Below the pieces are notes generated by a model. It searched no databases. It was given only the letters and a program-made list of their open reading frames with translations, and was not told the origin of the DNA. From assembly GCA_033720975.1 (NCBI GenBank), contig JAWWBL010000033.1:1-17631 (forward strand): a DNA stretch of 17,631 nucleotides, given 5' to 3'. The stretch's first letter is position 1. Every line of letters starts with the position of its first letter. Source of the DNA: JAWWBL01 sp033720975 (GTDB taxonomy: Bacteria > Actinomycetota > Acidimicrobiia > Spongiisociales > ZC4RG35). Below, piece by piece: positions 7,601-14,077 of the stretch. A program made the position numbers and the translations under genes.

Positions 7601-8392
7601 GTGAAGCGAGGGTCGTTCCGCTTCCTACTCGTCGGGAGCCCTGTGGGCCATTCTCTGTCGCCCCTGATGCACGCGGCGGCTATGGACGCGGCCGGGATCA
7701 CAGGTACATACGAGGTTTTAGACACGGGGCCGGAGGGGCTGGAACGGACCGTTGAGGCCCTGCGGGTTGGCGAGCTCCAAGGCGTCAACGTGACCATGCC
7801 ACTGAAGGATGCGGCTTTTCGCCTGGCCGACGAGGTTACGCCCGAAGCACGCTGCGCCCGTGCGGTGAATTCGCTTCGATTCAGGGGCGGGAAGATAGAA
7901 GGACACTCGACGGATGTGTCTGCGATGTCGGCGATAACCCGGTCCCGGTGCCATCAGGTCACAGAAGCGCTGGTTCTCGGCGGGGGCGGTGCCGCCAGGG
8001 CGGTCCTCTGTGCTCTTGGCGATGTGACGACCTATGTGTCTGCCCGAGATCGGACCCAGGCCGAATCGGCTGCCGCAGTAGCCCCGGGGACGTCTCAGCT
8101 GCCTTGGGGATCGGGAGTGGCAGGAGCGATGGTGGTCAACGCGACCCCTTTGGGCATGGGCGGCGAGGACCTGCCGGGCACCCCGGTATCAGCGGCGGGG
8201 TGCCTCGTTGATCTCTCCTACGCGTCGGGGGAGACCCCGGCCATGGCCAGGGCCAGGAGGTCCGGGATACCGGTAGTAGATGGGGTCGAGTTCTTGTCGC
8301 TGGCGGCGGCGGCTTCCCTGGCGTGGTGGACGGGGGCGCACGTAGACTCCGCGGTGATGCTCGAAGCCGCAAGAAACACTCAAGACCTCTGA
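7601..8392 (+). CDS. aroE: Shikimate dehydrogenase
   Basis: AroE reduces 3-dehydroshikimate to shikimate with NADPH, the fourth step of aromatic amino acid synthesis. The 263-residue protein shows GSPVGHSLSPLMHAAA (12-27) for substrate binding, GVNVTMPLKD at 61-70 with catalytic Lys69, AVNSL at 88-92, GHSTD at 101-105 with catalytic Asp105, the dinucleotide-binding LGGGGAARAVL (126-136), and VNATPLGM. Two positions depart from the common pattern: Leu before the catalytic Lys (often His or Phe/Tyr) and Ser103 where NTD is usual. The start is a GTG preceded by GGGGAAGG at 7586-7593, a good Shine-Dalgarno. The next gene begins two bases after its stop. Confidence 0.93.
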   Translation: MKRGSFRFLLVGSPVGHSLSPLMHAAAMDAAGITGTYEVLDTGPEGLERTVEALRVGELQGVNVTMPLKDAAFRLADEVTPEARCARAVNSLRFRGGKIEGHSTDVSAMSAITRSRCHQVTEALVLGGGGAARAVLCALGDVTTYVSARDRTQAESAAAVAPGTSQLPWGSGVAGAMVVNATPLGMGGEDLPGTPVSAAGCLVDLSYASGETPAMARARRSGIPVVDGVEFLSLAAAASLAWWTGAHVDSAVMLEAARNTQDL

Positions 8393-8394
8393 CC

Positions 8395-9582
8395 ATGGCG
8401 CCGATTTGGAGACGGAAGGTCAAGGACGAAGGAGCGAAGGTGTCTCTGTCCGGGAATTTGGATTTTGTCTCCCTCGATGAAGTGCTGCGTCTCATCAACC
8501 GCTCTCATCAAGAGGGATGTGTCAATGTCGCAGGCAACGGCTTTCGTGGGCGAGTCTTCGTTGGGGGCAAGGGAGTCGACCTGGCTACCACCCACAGCGA
8601 CACCGAATTGAGCCGTCACCTCGCCAACTCCGGGCTATTCGATCGCGAGACCATCTCTGGAATCGAGTCCGGCCGGGCTCCGTCGTTGGAGCTGGATGGC
8701 TCGCGCAGGGATCAGGTCGTCGAGCTTCTCCGTGAGATGACTGTCGAGAGCCTCTACCAGATCGGCCTCCATGGGGCGGACTTCGAAGTCAAGGATGGGG
8801 CAAGGGCTCCGTTCTCTACCCCGGAGCCGTTCGAGATCGAGGCCATTCTCGAAGACGCCGCGCGGCGGTCTTCGGAGTGGCAAGCCGTCAACCGGCTCGT
8901 CCCAGATCTCTCGAGACGTATTGAATTTCAACGCGACCTCGCCGGCCGCGAGTCCGTAACGATCTCATCGGAAGGTTGGACCGTCGTAACCGAAGTCGGC
9001 GCAGGCTCATCGGTCGACGAGATCGCGGATCGACTGGGTCGTACGCCGTTCTGGACGGCACGCGTTGCCGGGGAGCTGATCGATGACGCCCTTGTGCGTC
9101 TGGATGGGGAAGCGCCGGCCGAAGACGGGCCCGCCCACGAGGGATCGGCCGAAGCCGAGGACGTCGACCCTTGGCAGGACTCTTTTGGTCAAGAAGCGGG
9201 TTCGACCGAGGACGCGCAGGCCTCGGAGGCGGTCGACGAGGAGTCGGATCCTGACCGATCGTGGTGGGAGGAGCCGGGCCAGAAGGCCACACAGGCCGAG
9301 CCGGAAGACGACGGCGAAGATTCGATGTTCGGGAGGTTCGCCGCCAGGGCACAGGCTCGCGCTGAGCGTCAAGACGAGTTCGAGGACGGCTCGGAGATGG
9401 ACGCCAACGACGCGGACTCGGCGACGATCACTTTCTCAGGTATCAAGCCTGCTGAAGACGACACCGAAGCCTTTCTGGAGCGGGTCTTCTCCGAGCTCGG
9501 TTCCGACGAGGAGCCCGAGGACGAGGACAACTTCGGGATGCTCCGGCGCCGCCGCCTCGGTACCAGACCCGCCGACTCGTAA
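8395..9582 (+). CDS. DUF4388 (PATAN-like) domain protein with long acidic tail, function unknown
   Basis: This 395-residue protein resembles DUF4388/PATAN-type proteins at its N-terminus: VSLSGNLDFVSLDEVLRLIN at 16-35, then a glycine-rich strand pair and FVGGKGVDLATT at 55-66. Residues 68-135 are helical and 190-238 look like a small helix-turn-helix-like unit (VDEIADRLGRTPFWTARVAGELIDDALVRL). From about 240 to 380 the chain is highly acidic and probably disordered, interrupted by short helical islands at 311-324 (MFGRFAARAQARAE) and 356-369 (TEAFLERVFSELG), and it ends in a basic patch (GMLRRRRLGTRP). There is no signal peptide or membrane segment. The ATG at 8395 lies two bases after aroE; an in-frame start at 8323 inside aroE would add 24 residues and is less likely. 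It may be a regulatory or scaffold protein, but its function is not known. It is the one gene here without an expected place in this cluster. Confidence 0.7.
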   Translation: MAPIWRRKVKDEGAKVSLSGNLDFVSLDEVLRLINRSHQEGCVNVAGNGFRGRVFVGGKGVDLATTHSDTELSRHLANSGLFDRETISGIESGRAPSLELDGSRRDQVVELLREMTVESLYQIGLHGADFEVKDGARAPFSTPEPFEIEAILEDAARRSSEWQAVNRLVPDLSRRIEFQRDLAGRESVTISSEGWTVVTEVGAGSSVDEIADRLGRTPFWTARVAGELIDDALVRLDGEAPAEDGPAHEGSAEAEDVDPWQDSFGQEAGSTEDAQASEAVDEESDPDRSWWEEPGQKATQAEPEDDGEDSMFGRFAARAQARAERQDEFEDGSEMDANDADSATITFSGIKPAEDDTEAFLERVFSELGSDEEPEDEDNFGMLRRRRLGTRPADS

Positions 9583-9627
9583 GCCGGGAAGTCGGGGGCC
9601 GGGCCGCAGCACAGACCCCGAGTGATC

Positions 9628-9633
9628 TACCTT
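9628..9633 (+). promoter_or_regulatory. Candidate -10 hexamer (TACCTT) before the prepilin peptidase gene
   Basis: The 58-base gap after the DUF4388 gene contains no Shine-Dalgarno near the GTG start, but TACCTT sits 7 bases before it, a position typical of leaderless transcripts. No -35 element is evident. Prediction only. Confidence 0.3.
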
Positions 9634-9640
9634 CAGGCCG

Positions 9641-10372
9641 GTGACTGGGTTGATCACCGCCGTACTTGGGGCCTTGATCGGGCTCGCCGCTCACGATCTT
9701 GCAGCTCAGGGGCTAGATGCGACCGAGCCTCTCGCGCCATTTCGCGGCACCTGTCCCCGTTGTCGCAATCGCCGAGGCTGGTTGACCCGGGCCTGTGAGA
9801 ACTGCGGCCGAAGGGTTGGTCGGGAGATAGCGGTCGTCGCGACAGCCGCAGGTGTGGCGGTTGGGTTCTGGAACACGGTTGGCTTCGGCCCGACGCTCAT
9901 CGCCTACATGGCGTTCCTTCTGGTTTCGATGGCGTTGTTGCTCACCGACGTCGATGAGATGCGTCTCGTTGACCGCTTGAACCTCCCCGGCACCCTGGTG
10001 GTGGTTCTAATCCTCGGAGCCGTCTCTCTTGCCCAGGGCCAGTCCCGAGAGCTGGTCCGGGCGCTGTTGGGCGGGCTTGCCTACTTTGGTGGGGCGCTGG
10101 CGGTATACGTGCTGGTCAGAGGAAGGGGCTTCGGTGGCGGCGACGTGAAAATTGCCGCGCAGCTTGGCTTGTTCACGGCGTATCTGTCATGGGGAACCCT
10201 CGGCTGGGCAGTGTTCGCCACGGCGATGCTCGGCGGGGTCATGGCGTTGGCCGCGGTGATGTTCGCTTCGGCGGGGCGAAGAACCGAGCTTCCCTACGGG
10301 CCGGCAATGATCGTTGGGGCTTGGGTCGCAATCATGCTGGCCGGAGTGGGTGCGTTCCCGATACCGCCGTAG
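9641..10372 (+). CDS. Prepilin peptidase (type IV leader peptidase, A24 family)
   Basis: This polytopic aspartic protease cleaves class III leader peptides of type IV pilins or related secretion subunits at the cytoplasmic membrane. The 243-residue protein begins with a membrane segment (about 3-20), followed by a cytoplasmic zinc-binding loop with two CxxC pairs (Cys38/Cys41 and Cys52/Cys55), and then about six hydrophobic segments. The catalytic aspartates are Asp103 in TDVDEMRLVD and Asp168 in GFGGGDVK, the latter being the GxGD-type signature. PYGPAMIVGAW near the C-terminus is also family-typical. It is short compared with full PilD (about 290) because the N-terminal part is reduced; a methyltransferase role is uncertain. 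The GTG at 9641 is chosen because it includes the first membrane helix. Placement between aroE and aroC matches a mycobacterial arrangement. No pilin gene is visible. Confidence 0.88.
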   Translation: MTGLITAVLGALIGLAAHDLAAQGLDATEPLAPFRGTCPRCRNRRGWLTRACENCGRRVGREIAVVATAAGVAVGFWNTVGFGPTLIAYMAFLLVSMALLLTDVDEMRLVDRLNLPGTLVVVLILGAVSLAQGQSRELVRALLGGLAYFGGALAVYVLVRGRGFGGGDVKIAAQLGLFTAYLSWGTLGWAVFATAMLGGVMALAAVMFASAGRRTELPYGPAMIVGAWVAIMLAGVGAFPIPP

Positions 10373-10375
10373 CAT
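10370..10375 (+). promoter_or_regulatory. Candidate -10 hexamer (TAGCAT) before aroC
   Basis: TAGCAT overlaps the stop codon of the prepilin peptidase gene and ends 8 bases before the aroC ATG. There is no Shine-Dalgarno. It keeps the T, A, A and T of TATAAT at positions 1, 2, 5 and 6, the best match among the leaderless candidates here. Confidence 0.35.
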
Positions 10376-10383
10376 CCCATCTG

Positions 10384-11541
10384 ATGATCAGGTTTCTTAC
10401 AGCCGGCGAGTCTCATGGGCCGGGCCTCGTGACCATCGTCGAGGGGCTCCCCAAGGGGCTGAGTGTTGCTGCGTCCGATTTCGAGACCGAGCTGGCGAGA
10501 CGTCGGGGAGGCCATGGCAGGGGACGCCGGATGGCGGTCGAGACCGATGAGATCGAGATCCTTGCGGGTGTCAGACACGGTGCGACTCTGGGCTCTCCGG
10601 TCGCAGTGGTCGTGCGCAACGCTGAATGGGAGAAATGGGCCGACGTGATGTCCGTTGGAGGGGAGAAGTCCGGCAAGAAGATAACGCGCCCCAGGCCCGG
10701 CCACGCCGATCTCGCCGGGATGATCAAGTACGCCACCGACGATGCCAGAGACGTCCTGGAACGAGCCTCGGCAAGAGAGACCGCGGCGCGTGCCGTGGTC
10801 GGGACCCTGGCCAAGGCCCTGCTGGGCGAGGTTGGTGCGGCCGTTGTCAGTCATGTGGTGTCGATCGGAGGCGTTTGGGCCAAGGGCGAGCCGCCAGGGC
10901 CGGACGACCTGGACACGGTCGACCGGAGCGCGGTTCGCTGCTTCGATCCTGGTGCCTCGGAGCGAATGGTGGAAGCCATCGACGCTGCCGCGCAGGCGAA
11001 GGACACTCTGGGCGGGGTATTCGAGGTGCTCGCCTACGGAGTGCCGCCCGGTATCGGCTCCCATGTTCACTACGACCGGAGGTTGGACACAATCATCGCA
11101 GGCTCTCTGATGTCCATCCCCGCAATCAAGGGAGTCGAGATCGGCGACGGATTCGAGCTGGCCGACCAGCGGGGCTCAGCCGCCCACGATGAGATCGCGA
11201 TCGAGGGGCGCGGTGTGGTGCGCTTGAGCAACCGTGCCGGTGGGGTTGAGGGCGGAATGAGCAACGGTGAGTCGATCCGGGCACGCGCCGCGATGAAGCC
11301 ATTGTCCACTCTCATGCGCCCCTTGGCCACGGTCGACGTATCGACAGGGAAGGCGGCCAAGGCGGTTCGCGAGCGGTCGGACGTGTGCGCGGTGCCTGCG
11401 GCCGCAATAGTCGGCGAGCACATGATGGCCATAGCGCTCGCCGCTGAATACCAGCGCAAGTTTGGTGGCGACACCGTGGAGGAGTTCAGCGCCGCAGCGA
11501 TCCGCTATCAGTCCTCCATCGGTCAGTCGGGGGAGACGTGA
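10384..11541 (+). CDS. aroC: Chorismate synthase
   Basis: AroC converts 5-enolpyruvylshikimate-3-phosphate to chorismate and needs reduced FMN. The 385-residue protein begins with the family N-terminus MIRFLTAGESHGPGL. It contains GRRMAVETDEIEILAGVRHG, RPRPGHADLAGMIKY (99-113), DDARDVLERASARETAARAVVG, YGVPPGIGSH, MSIPAIKGVEIGDG and RAGGVEGGMSNGE, which together cover all chorismate synthase signatures. The reading frame is open upstream to 10189, but the family N-terminus fixes the ATG at 10384, 11 bases after the prepilin peptidase gene. The stop overlaps the aroK start (GTGA). Confidence 0.97.
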   Translation: MIRFLTAGESHGPGLVTIVEGLPKGLSVAASDFETELARRRGGHGRGRRMAVETDEIEILAGVRHGATLGSPVAVVVRNAEWEKWADVMSVGGEKSGKKITRPRPGHADLAGMIKYATDDARDVLERASARETAARAVVGTLAKALLGEVGAAVVSHVVSIGGVWAKGEPPGPDDLDTVDRSAVRCFDPGASERMVEAIDAAAQAKDTLGGVFEVLAYGVPPGIGSHVHYDRRLDTIIAGSLMSIPAIKGVEIGDGFELADQRGSAAHDEIAIEGRGVVRLSNRAGGVEGGMSNGESIRARAAMKPLSTLMRPLATVDVSTGKAAKAVRERSDVCAVPAAAIVGEHMMAIALAAEYQRKFGGDTVEEFSAAAIRYQSSIGQSGET

Positions 11542-12038
11542 AGCTCTGGCTCATCGGGATGATGGGCACCGGAAAGACCGCAGCAGGGCGAATTGCTGCA
11601 AGCGAGCTCAACACAGCCTTTTTCGACACCGACGAGGTCGTAGCCGAGCGGATGGGTTGCTCGATTGCCCAGCTTTGGGGGTCATTGGGTGAAAGAGCTT
11701 TCCGGGATCTCGAAACCGTGGCGATGATCAGCCTGGCCGATAGCGAGGGCATCGTGGCCACAGGAGGAGGTGTGGTCCTTTCGGACCGAAACCGCGATCT
11801 CATCAGAGAGAGCGGGTCGGCGGTGTGGTTGAGGGCAAGTCCCGGGGTTCTGGCCCGACGCCTGGGAGACGGCGACGACCGGCCCTTGCTCCGCGAAGGT
11901 GTGAACAGGGAAACCATCGAGAAGCACCTACAGCAGCGAGAGCCGTTGTATCGCTCGCTCGCCGATCATGAGATAGAAACCGACGACCTCCACGTGCTCG
12001 AAGTGGCCTCCATCATTGGATCCATATGGGCGATGTGA
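11538..12038 (+). CDS. aroK: Shikimate kinase
   Basis: AroK phosphorylates shikimate with ATP, supplying the substrate for AroA. The 166-residue protein has the Walker A loop GMMGTGKT at 7-14, the shikimate-binding DTD at 30-32, GERAFRDLE (51-59) with Arg56, the glycine triplet ATGGGVV (74-80) and RPLLRE in the lid. It starts with GTG overlapping the aroC stop, preceded by a G-rich run. Translational coupling to aroC is therefore likely. The aroB start overlaps its 3' end. Confidence 0.96.
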   Translation: MKLWLIGMMGTGKTAAGRIAASELNTAFFDTDEVVAERMGCSIAQLWGSLGERAFRDLETVAMISLADSEGIVATGGGVVLSDRNRDLIRESGSAVWLRASPGVLARRLGDGDDRPLLREGVNRETIEKHLQQREPLYRSLADHEIETDDLHVLEVASIIGSIWAM

Positions 12039-13051
12039 ACAACCCTTCTCGAACCGAGGTGGTCATGCGCCGAGGACTGCCGGAGCCGATCCTTCCTCCT
12101 CGGGACAGCCGCTCGATGGCGGCGATCTTGACCCAGGAGGGACCAATGTCGATCGCGGCGGATGTCGCCGGCTCGGTCAATGCCGATGGAATCACAACCG
12201 AGATCATCGTGCTGCCGGACAGGGAGGAGGCCAAGACTCTCGAGTCAGCTTCCTCCGTCTACGAGACCCTGGGTCATCTCGGCTTCCGCAGAGGCGACAC
12301 TGTCGTGGGCGTGGGGGGCGGCTCCGTGACCGACGTATCGGGTTACATCGCCGGCACATGGCTGAGAGGCGTCGAGTCGGTGAATGTGCCGACGACGATG
12401 CTGGGAGCCGTTGATGCCGCCCTTGGAGGCAAGACCGGTCTCAACCTCGCCGGGAAGAACCTGGTGGGCGTCATCTGGCACCCCTCCCGGGTGATCATCG
12501 ACATCGCCATGATGGAATCTCTTCCGCCCCACCTGAAGGGGGACGGGTTGGTCGAAGCCCTGAAGACCGGGCTGGTGGCGAATTCTGAGCTATCGAACCT
12601 GATCACCAGGCACGGGGTCGAGGTCGACTTGGAGAGGGTGATAACGGCATCGGTCGAGGCGAAGATGTCGATCGTGGCAGAAGACCACCGCGAGAAGGGG
12701 AGGCGGGCGATACTCAATTTCGGGCATACCATCGGCCACGCCATCGAGTTCGCCTCCAATCTCAGCCATGGGCAATCGGTGGGCTTGGGCATGATTGCCG
12801 CGGCGGCTGTCTCCGAGAAGAGGCTTGGGTTTGGGGGTCTGCCCAGTGTCATGACTGCCATCGAGTCTCTAGGCATGCCTTCGTCCATTCACGGTCTGGA
12901 CACTCAGCGGCTCCTCGAGCTCCTCCAACACGACAAGAAACGAGATGAGTCCGGTCTGCGAATGGTTTTGCTCCGTGACATCGGGGCGCCAGTCATCTCG
13001 AGTGTTGACGAATCCGACCTAGAGCTGGCCCTGGCTTCGATTGGGTTGTGA
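12026..13051 (+). CDS. aroB: 3-dehydroquinate synthase
   Basis: AroB converts DAHP to 3-dehydroquinate, the second shikimate-pathway step, using NAD and a divalent metal. The 341-residue protein shows the NAD-binding GVGGGSVTDVSGYIAGTWLRG, VPTTMLGAVDAALGGKTG, NLAGKNLVG, the metal-ligand Glu in GLVEALKTG, and the metal-ligand histidines in NFGHTIGHAIE and LSHGQSVGLGM; HDKKRDESGLRMVLL follows near the end. It is slightly short, with a compact N-terminus. The ATG at 12026 overlaps aroK by 13 bases. A GTG at 12035 would overlap the aroK stop as GTGA, the pattern at several other junctions in this window, and is a real alternative. No clear Shine-Dalgarno decides between them. No 3-dehydroquinate dehydratase follows. 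Confidence 0.95.
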   Translation: MGDVNNPSRTEVVMRRGLPEPILPPRDSRSMAAILTQEGPMSIAADVAGSVNADGITTEIIVLPDREEAKTLESASSVYETLGHLGFRRGDTVVGVGGGSVTDVSGYIAGTWLRGVESVNVPTTMLGAVDAALGGKTGLNLAGKNLVGVIWHPSRVIIDIAMMESLPPHLKGDGLVEALKTGLVANSELSNLITRHGVEVDLERVITASVEAKMSIVAEDHREKGRRAILNFGHTIGHAIEFASNLSHGQSVGLGMIAAAAVSEKRLGFGGLPSVMTAIESLGMPSSIHGLDTQRLLELLQHDKKRDESGLRMVLLRDIGAPVISSVDESDLELALASIGL

Positions 13052-13057
13052 GCGGGG

Positions 13058-13063
13058 TACCGT
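13058..13063 (+). promoter_or_regulatory. Candidate -10 hexamer (TACCGT) before efp
   Basis: TACCGT in the 22-base aroB-efp gap ends 10 bases before the efp ATG, and no Shine-Dalgarno is present. It fits the TANNNT pattern seen before hisS, alaS, the prepilin peptidase gene and aroC, but is the weakest of the set. Confidence 0.25.
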
Positions 13064-13073
13064 CTCGGCCGCG

Positions 13074-13631
13074 ATGATCAGCACCAACGATGTCCGTCCT
13101 GGAATGGCCCTGGAGCTCGACGACGGGCTGTTCTCGATCGTCGAATATCAGCACGTGAAGCCGGGCAAGGGTAAGGCATTCGTCAGGATGAAGCTGAAGA
13201 AGCTCGACACCGGCCAGGTCTTGGACCGGACTTTCCGCGCCGACGAGAACGTCCAGCAAGCCATCATCGACCGCAGCGACCACCAATATCTCTACACCGA
13301 TGACCTCGGGTCACATTTCATGAACCTGGCGGATTACGGCCAGATCGTGCTCTCGGCCGAGGACGTGGGCGCTGCGGCGGGCTATCTCGTCGAGGGAATG
13401 ACCGTGAGCCTCTCGATGTATCAGGGGACCGCGATCGGAGTGGAGCTCCCCGCTGCCGTGGAGCTGGAGGTGACCTATGCGGAACCGGCGGTCAAAGGTG
13501 ATACCAGGACCAGTGCCACCAAGACGGTCGAGCTCGAGACGGGTATCGAGGCACAGGTCCCTTTGTTCGTCGAGCAAGGTGATCGAGTGAAGATCGACAC
13601 CCGCACCGGGGCATACCTGACGAGGGTATGA
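13074..13631 (+). CDS. efp: Elongation factor P
   Basis: EF-P enters the ribosomal E site and rescues ribosomes stalled at consecutive prolines. The 185-residue protein has the three-domain layout: a KOW-like domain I (ISTNDVRPGMALELDDGLFSI...), two OB-type domains, and the C-terminal signature (VPLFVEQGDRVKIDTRTGAYLTRV). The domain I loop reads KPGKGKAF with Lys32 at the tip, where other EF-Ps are modified; actinobacterial EF-Ps often have Pro at position 34, and here it is Lys. The ATG at 13074 gives the normal N-terminus; an in-frame TTG at 13041 inside aroB would add 11 unneeded residues. The stop overlaps the nusB ATG (ATGA). Confidence 0.96.
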   Translation: MISTNDVRPGMALELDDGLFSIVEYQHVKPGKGKAFVRMKLKKLDTGQVLDRTFRADENVQQAIIDRSDHQYLYTDDLGSHFMNLADYGQIVLSAEDVGAAAGYLVEGMTVSLSMYQGTAIGVELPAAVELEVTYAEPAVKGDTRTSATKTVELETGIEAQVPLFVEQGDRVKIDTRTGAYLTRV

Positions 13632-13999
13632 CCGAGAATCAGGGCGAGCCTCGTGACCTCGCGCTCGAATACCTGTACGCAACTGAGACGCACGCACAAG
13701 ATGCTCCGACACCACCGGGCCGAGCGGGGAGACTCGCCGATGGTGTGCTTGCCGAATTGGAGGACCTAGACAACGCGATAGCCGCCGTTTCCGAGCATTG
13801 GAGCGTTGCCCGAATGCCGGCCGTGGACCGGAACATCCTTCGCATCGGCTTGTACGAGTTGAGGCACGAGCCCGGTGTTCCCACGGCCGTGATCCTGTCG
13901 GAGGCAGTGAGGATGGCGGAGACCTACTCCACCGAACGGTCCTCATCGTTTGTCAACGGGATACTGGGGACGTTGGCCAAGAACGTCCGCGACGGATGA
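13628..13999 (+). CDS. nusB: Transcription antitermination factor NusB
   Basis: NusB binds boxA RNA with NusE (ribosomal protein S10) and supports rRNA antitermination. The 123-residue protein has the N-terminal RDLALEYLYATE helix, then VSEHWSVARMPAVDRNILRIGLYEL, PTAVILSEAVRMAETYSTE and the C-terminal SSFVNGILGTLAK, all typical. It is shorter than the usual 135-145 residues because the region between the first helix and the ADGVLAEL helix is reduced. Its ATG overlaps the efp stop, so it is coupled to efp, as in other actinobacteria. The pyrimidine-operon promoter appears to begin three bases after its stop. Confidence 0.93.
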   Translation: MTENQGEPRDLALEYLYATETHAQDAPTPPGRAGRLADGVLAELEDLDNAIAAVSEHWSVARMPAVDRNILRIGLYELRHEPGVPTAVILSEAVRMAETYSTERSSSFVNGILGTLAKNVRDG

Positions 14000-14001
14000 G
14001 C

Positions 14002-14030
14002 TAGACCGCGGCGTCAGTCGCGGTTATGGT
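14002..14030 (+). promoter_or_regulatory. Predicted promoter of the pyr operon
   Basis: TAGACC at 14002-14007 matches TTGACA at four of six positions, and TATGGT at 14025-14030 matches TATAAT at four of six, including the key T-A-T and final T. The spacer is exactly 17 bases. Transcription would begin near 14036-14038, just before the PyrR-binding stem at 14040. This is the only convincing two-box promoter I find in the window. It is a prediction. Confidence 0.5.
14005..14024. repeat. Inverted repeat between -35 and -10 of the pyr promoter (operator or weak terminator)
   Basis: ACCGCGGC (14005-14012) and GTCGCGGT (14017-14024) form an inverted repeat around GTCA, with one G-T wobble pair if read as RNA. 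It begins 6 bases after the nusB stop. No T-run follows, so it is not a standard intrinsic terminator. Filling the promoter spacer, it could instead be an operator. A second dyad, GGTCG-CCGT-CGACC at 14028-14041, lies over the -10 and start site. Confidence 0.35.
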
Positions 14031-14039
14031 CGCCGTCGA

Positions 14040-14071
14040 CCTTTAAAGACGGTCCAGTGAGGCCGGGAAGG
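14040..14071 (+). promoter_or_regulatory. PyrR-binding RNA stem-loop in the pyr 5' leader
   Basis: The RNA can fold as known PyrR-binding loops do. The lower stem pairs CCUUU (14040-14044) with GAAGG (14067-14071), the innermost pair being U-G. A purine-rich internal bulge AAAGA (14045-14049) faces a single G (14066). The upper stem pairs CGGUC (14050-14054) with GGCCG (14061-14065), containing one U-G pair, and is closed by the hexaloop CAGUGA (14055-14060). The CNGNGA hexaloop, the UUUAA sequence at 14042-14046 and the UCC...GAGGC pattern are the known recognition features. PyrR bound with UMP or UTP would stabilise the stem. The AAGG in the 3' strand is also part of the Shine-Dalgarno AAGGAG, so binding would block translation initiation. 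No terminator or antiterminator helix is present, which fits translational repression as reported for mycobacteria. Confidence 0.85.
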
Positions 14072-14073
14072 AG
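14068..14073 (+). promoter_or_regulatory. Shine-Dalgarno of the leader ORF, embedded in the PyrR stem
   Basis: AAGGAG, in the wider purine run GGGAAGGAGAG, lies 4 bases before the ATG at 14078. Its first four bases form the 3' side of the lower PyrR-binding stem. It is the strongest Shine-Dalgarno in the window, although no long gene starts at that ATG. Confidence 0.7.
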
Positions 14074-14077
14074 AGCG

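Noticed and set aside
8323..8394. Earlier ATG for the DUF4388 gene inside aroE
   Set aside because: It would force a 70-base overlap and add a basic segment that is the aroE 3' end out of frame; ATG 8395 gives a compact start next to the aroE stop.
10189..10383. Upstream extension of the aroC frame into the prepilin peptidase gene
   Set aside because: Chorismate synthase begins with MIRFLTAGESHG at 10384; the extra 65 residues read the neighbour out of frame.
13041..13073. TTG start for efp inside aroB
   Set aside because: EF-P domain I begins at the ATG at 13074; the extra residues match nothing in the family.
14006..14023. Intrinsic terminator after nusB
   Set aside because: The hairpin is present but no U-tract follows, and it sits within the predicted promoter, so I list it only as an inverted repeat.
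14041..14048. CTTTAAAG palindrome as a protein-binding site
   Set aside because: It is part of the conserved UUUAA portion of the PyrR element and needs no separate explanation.
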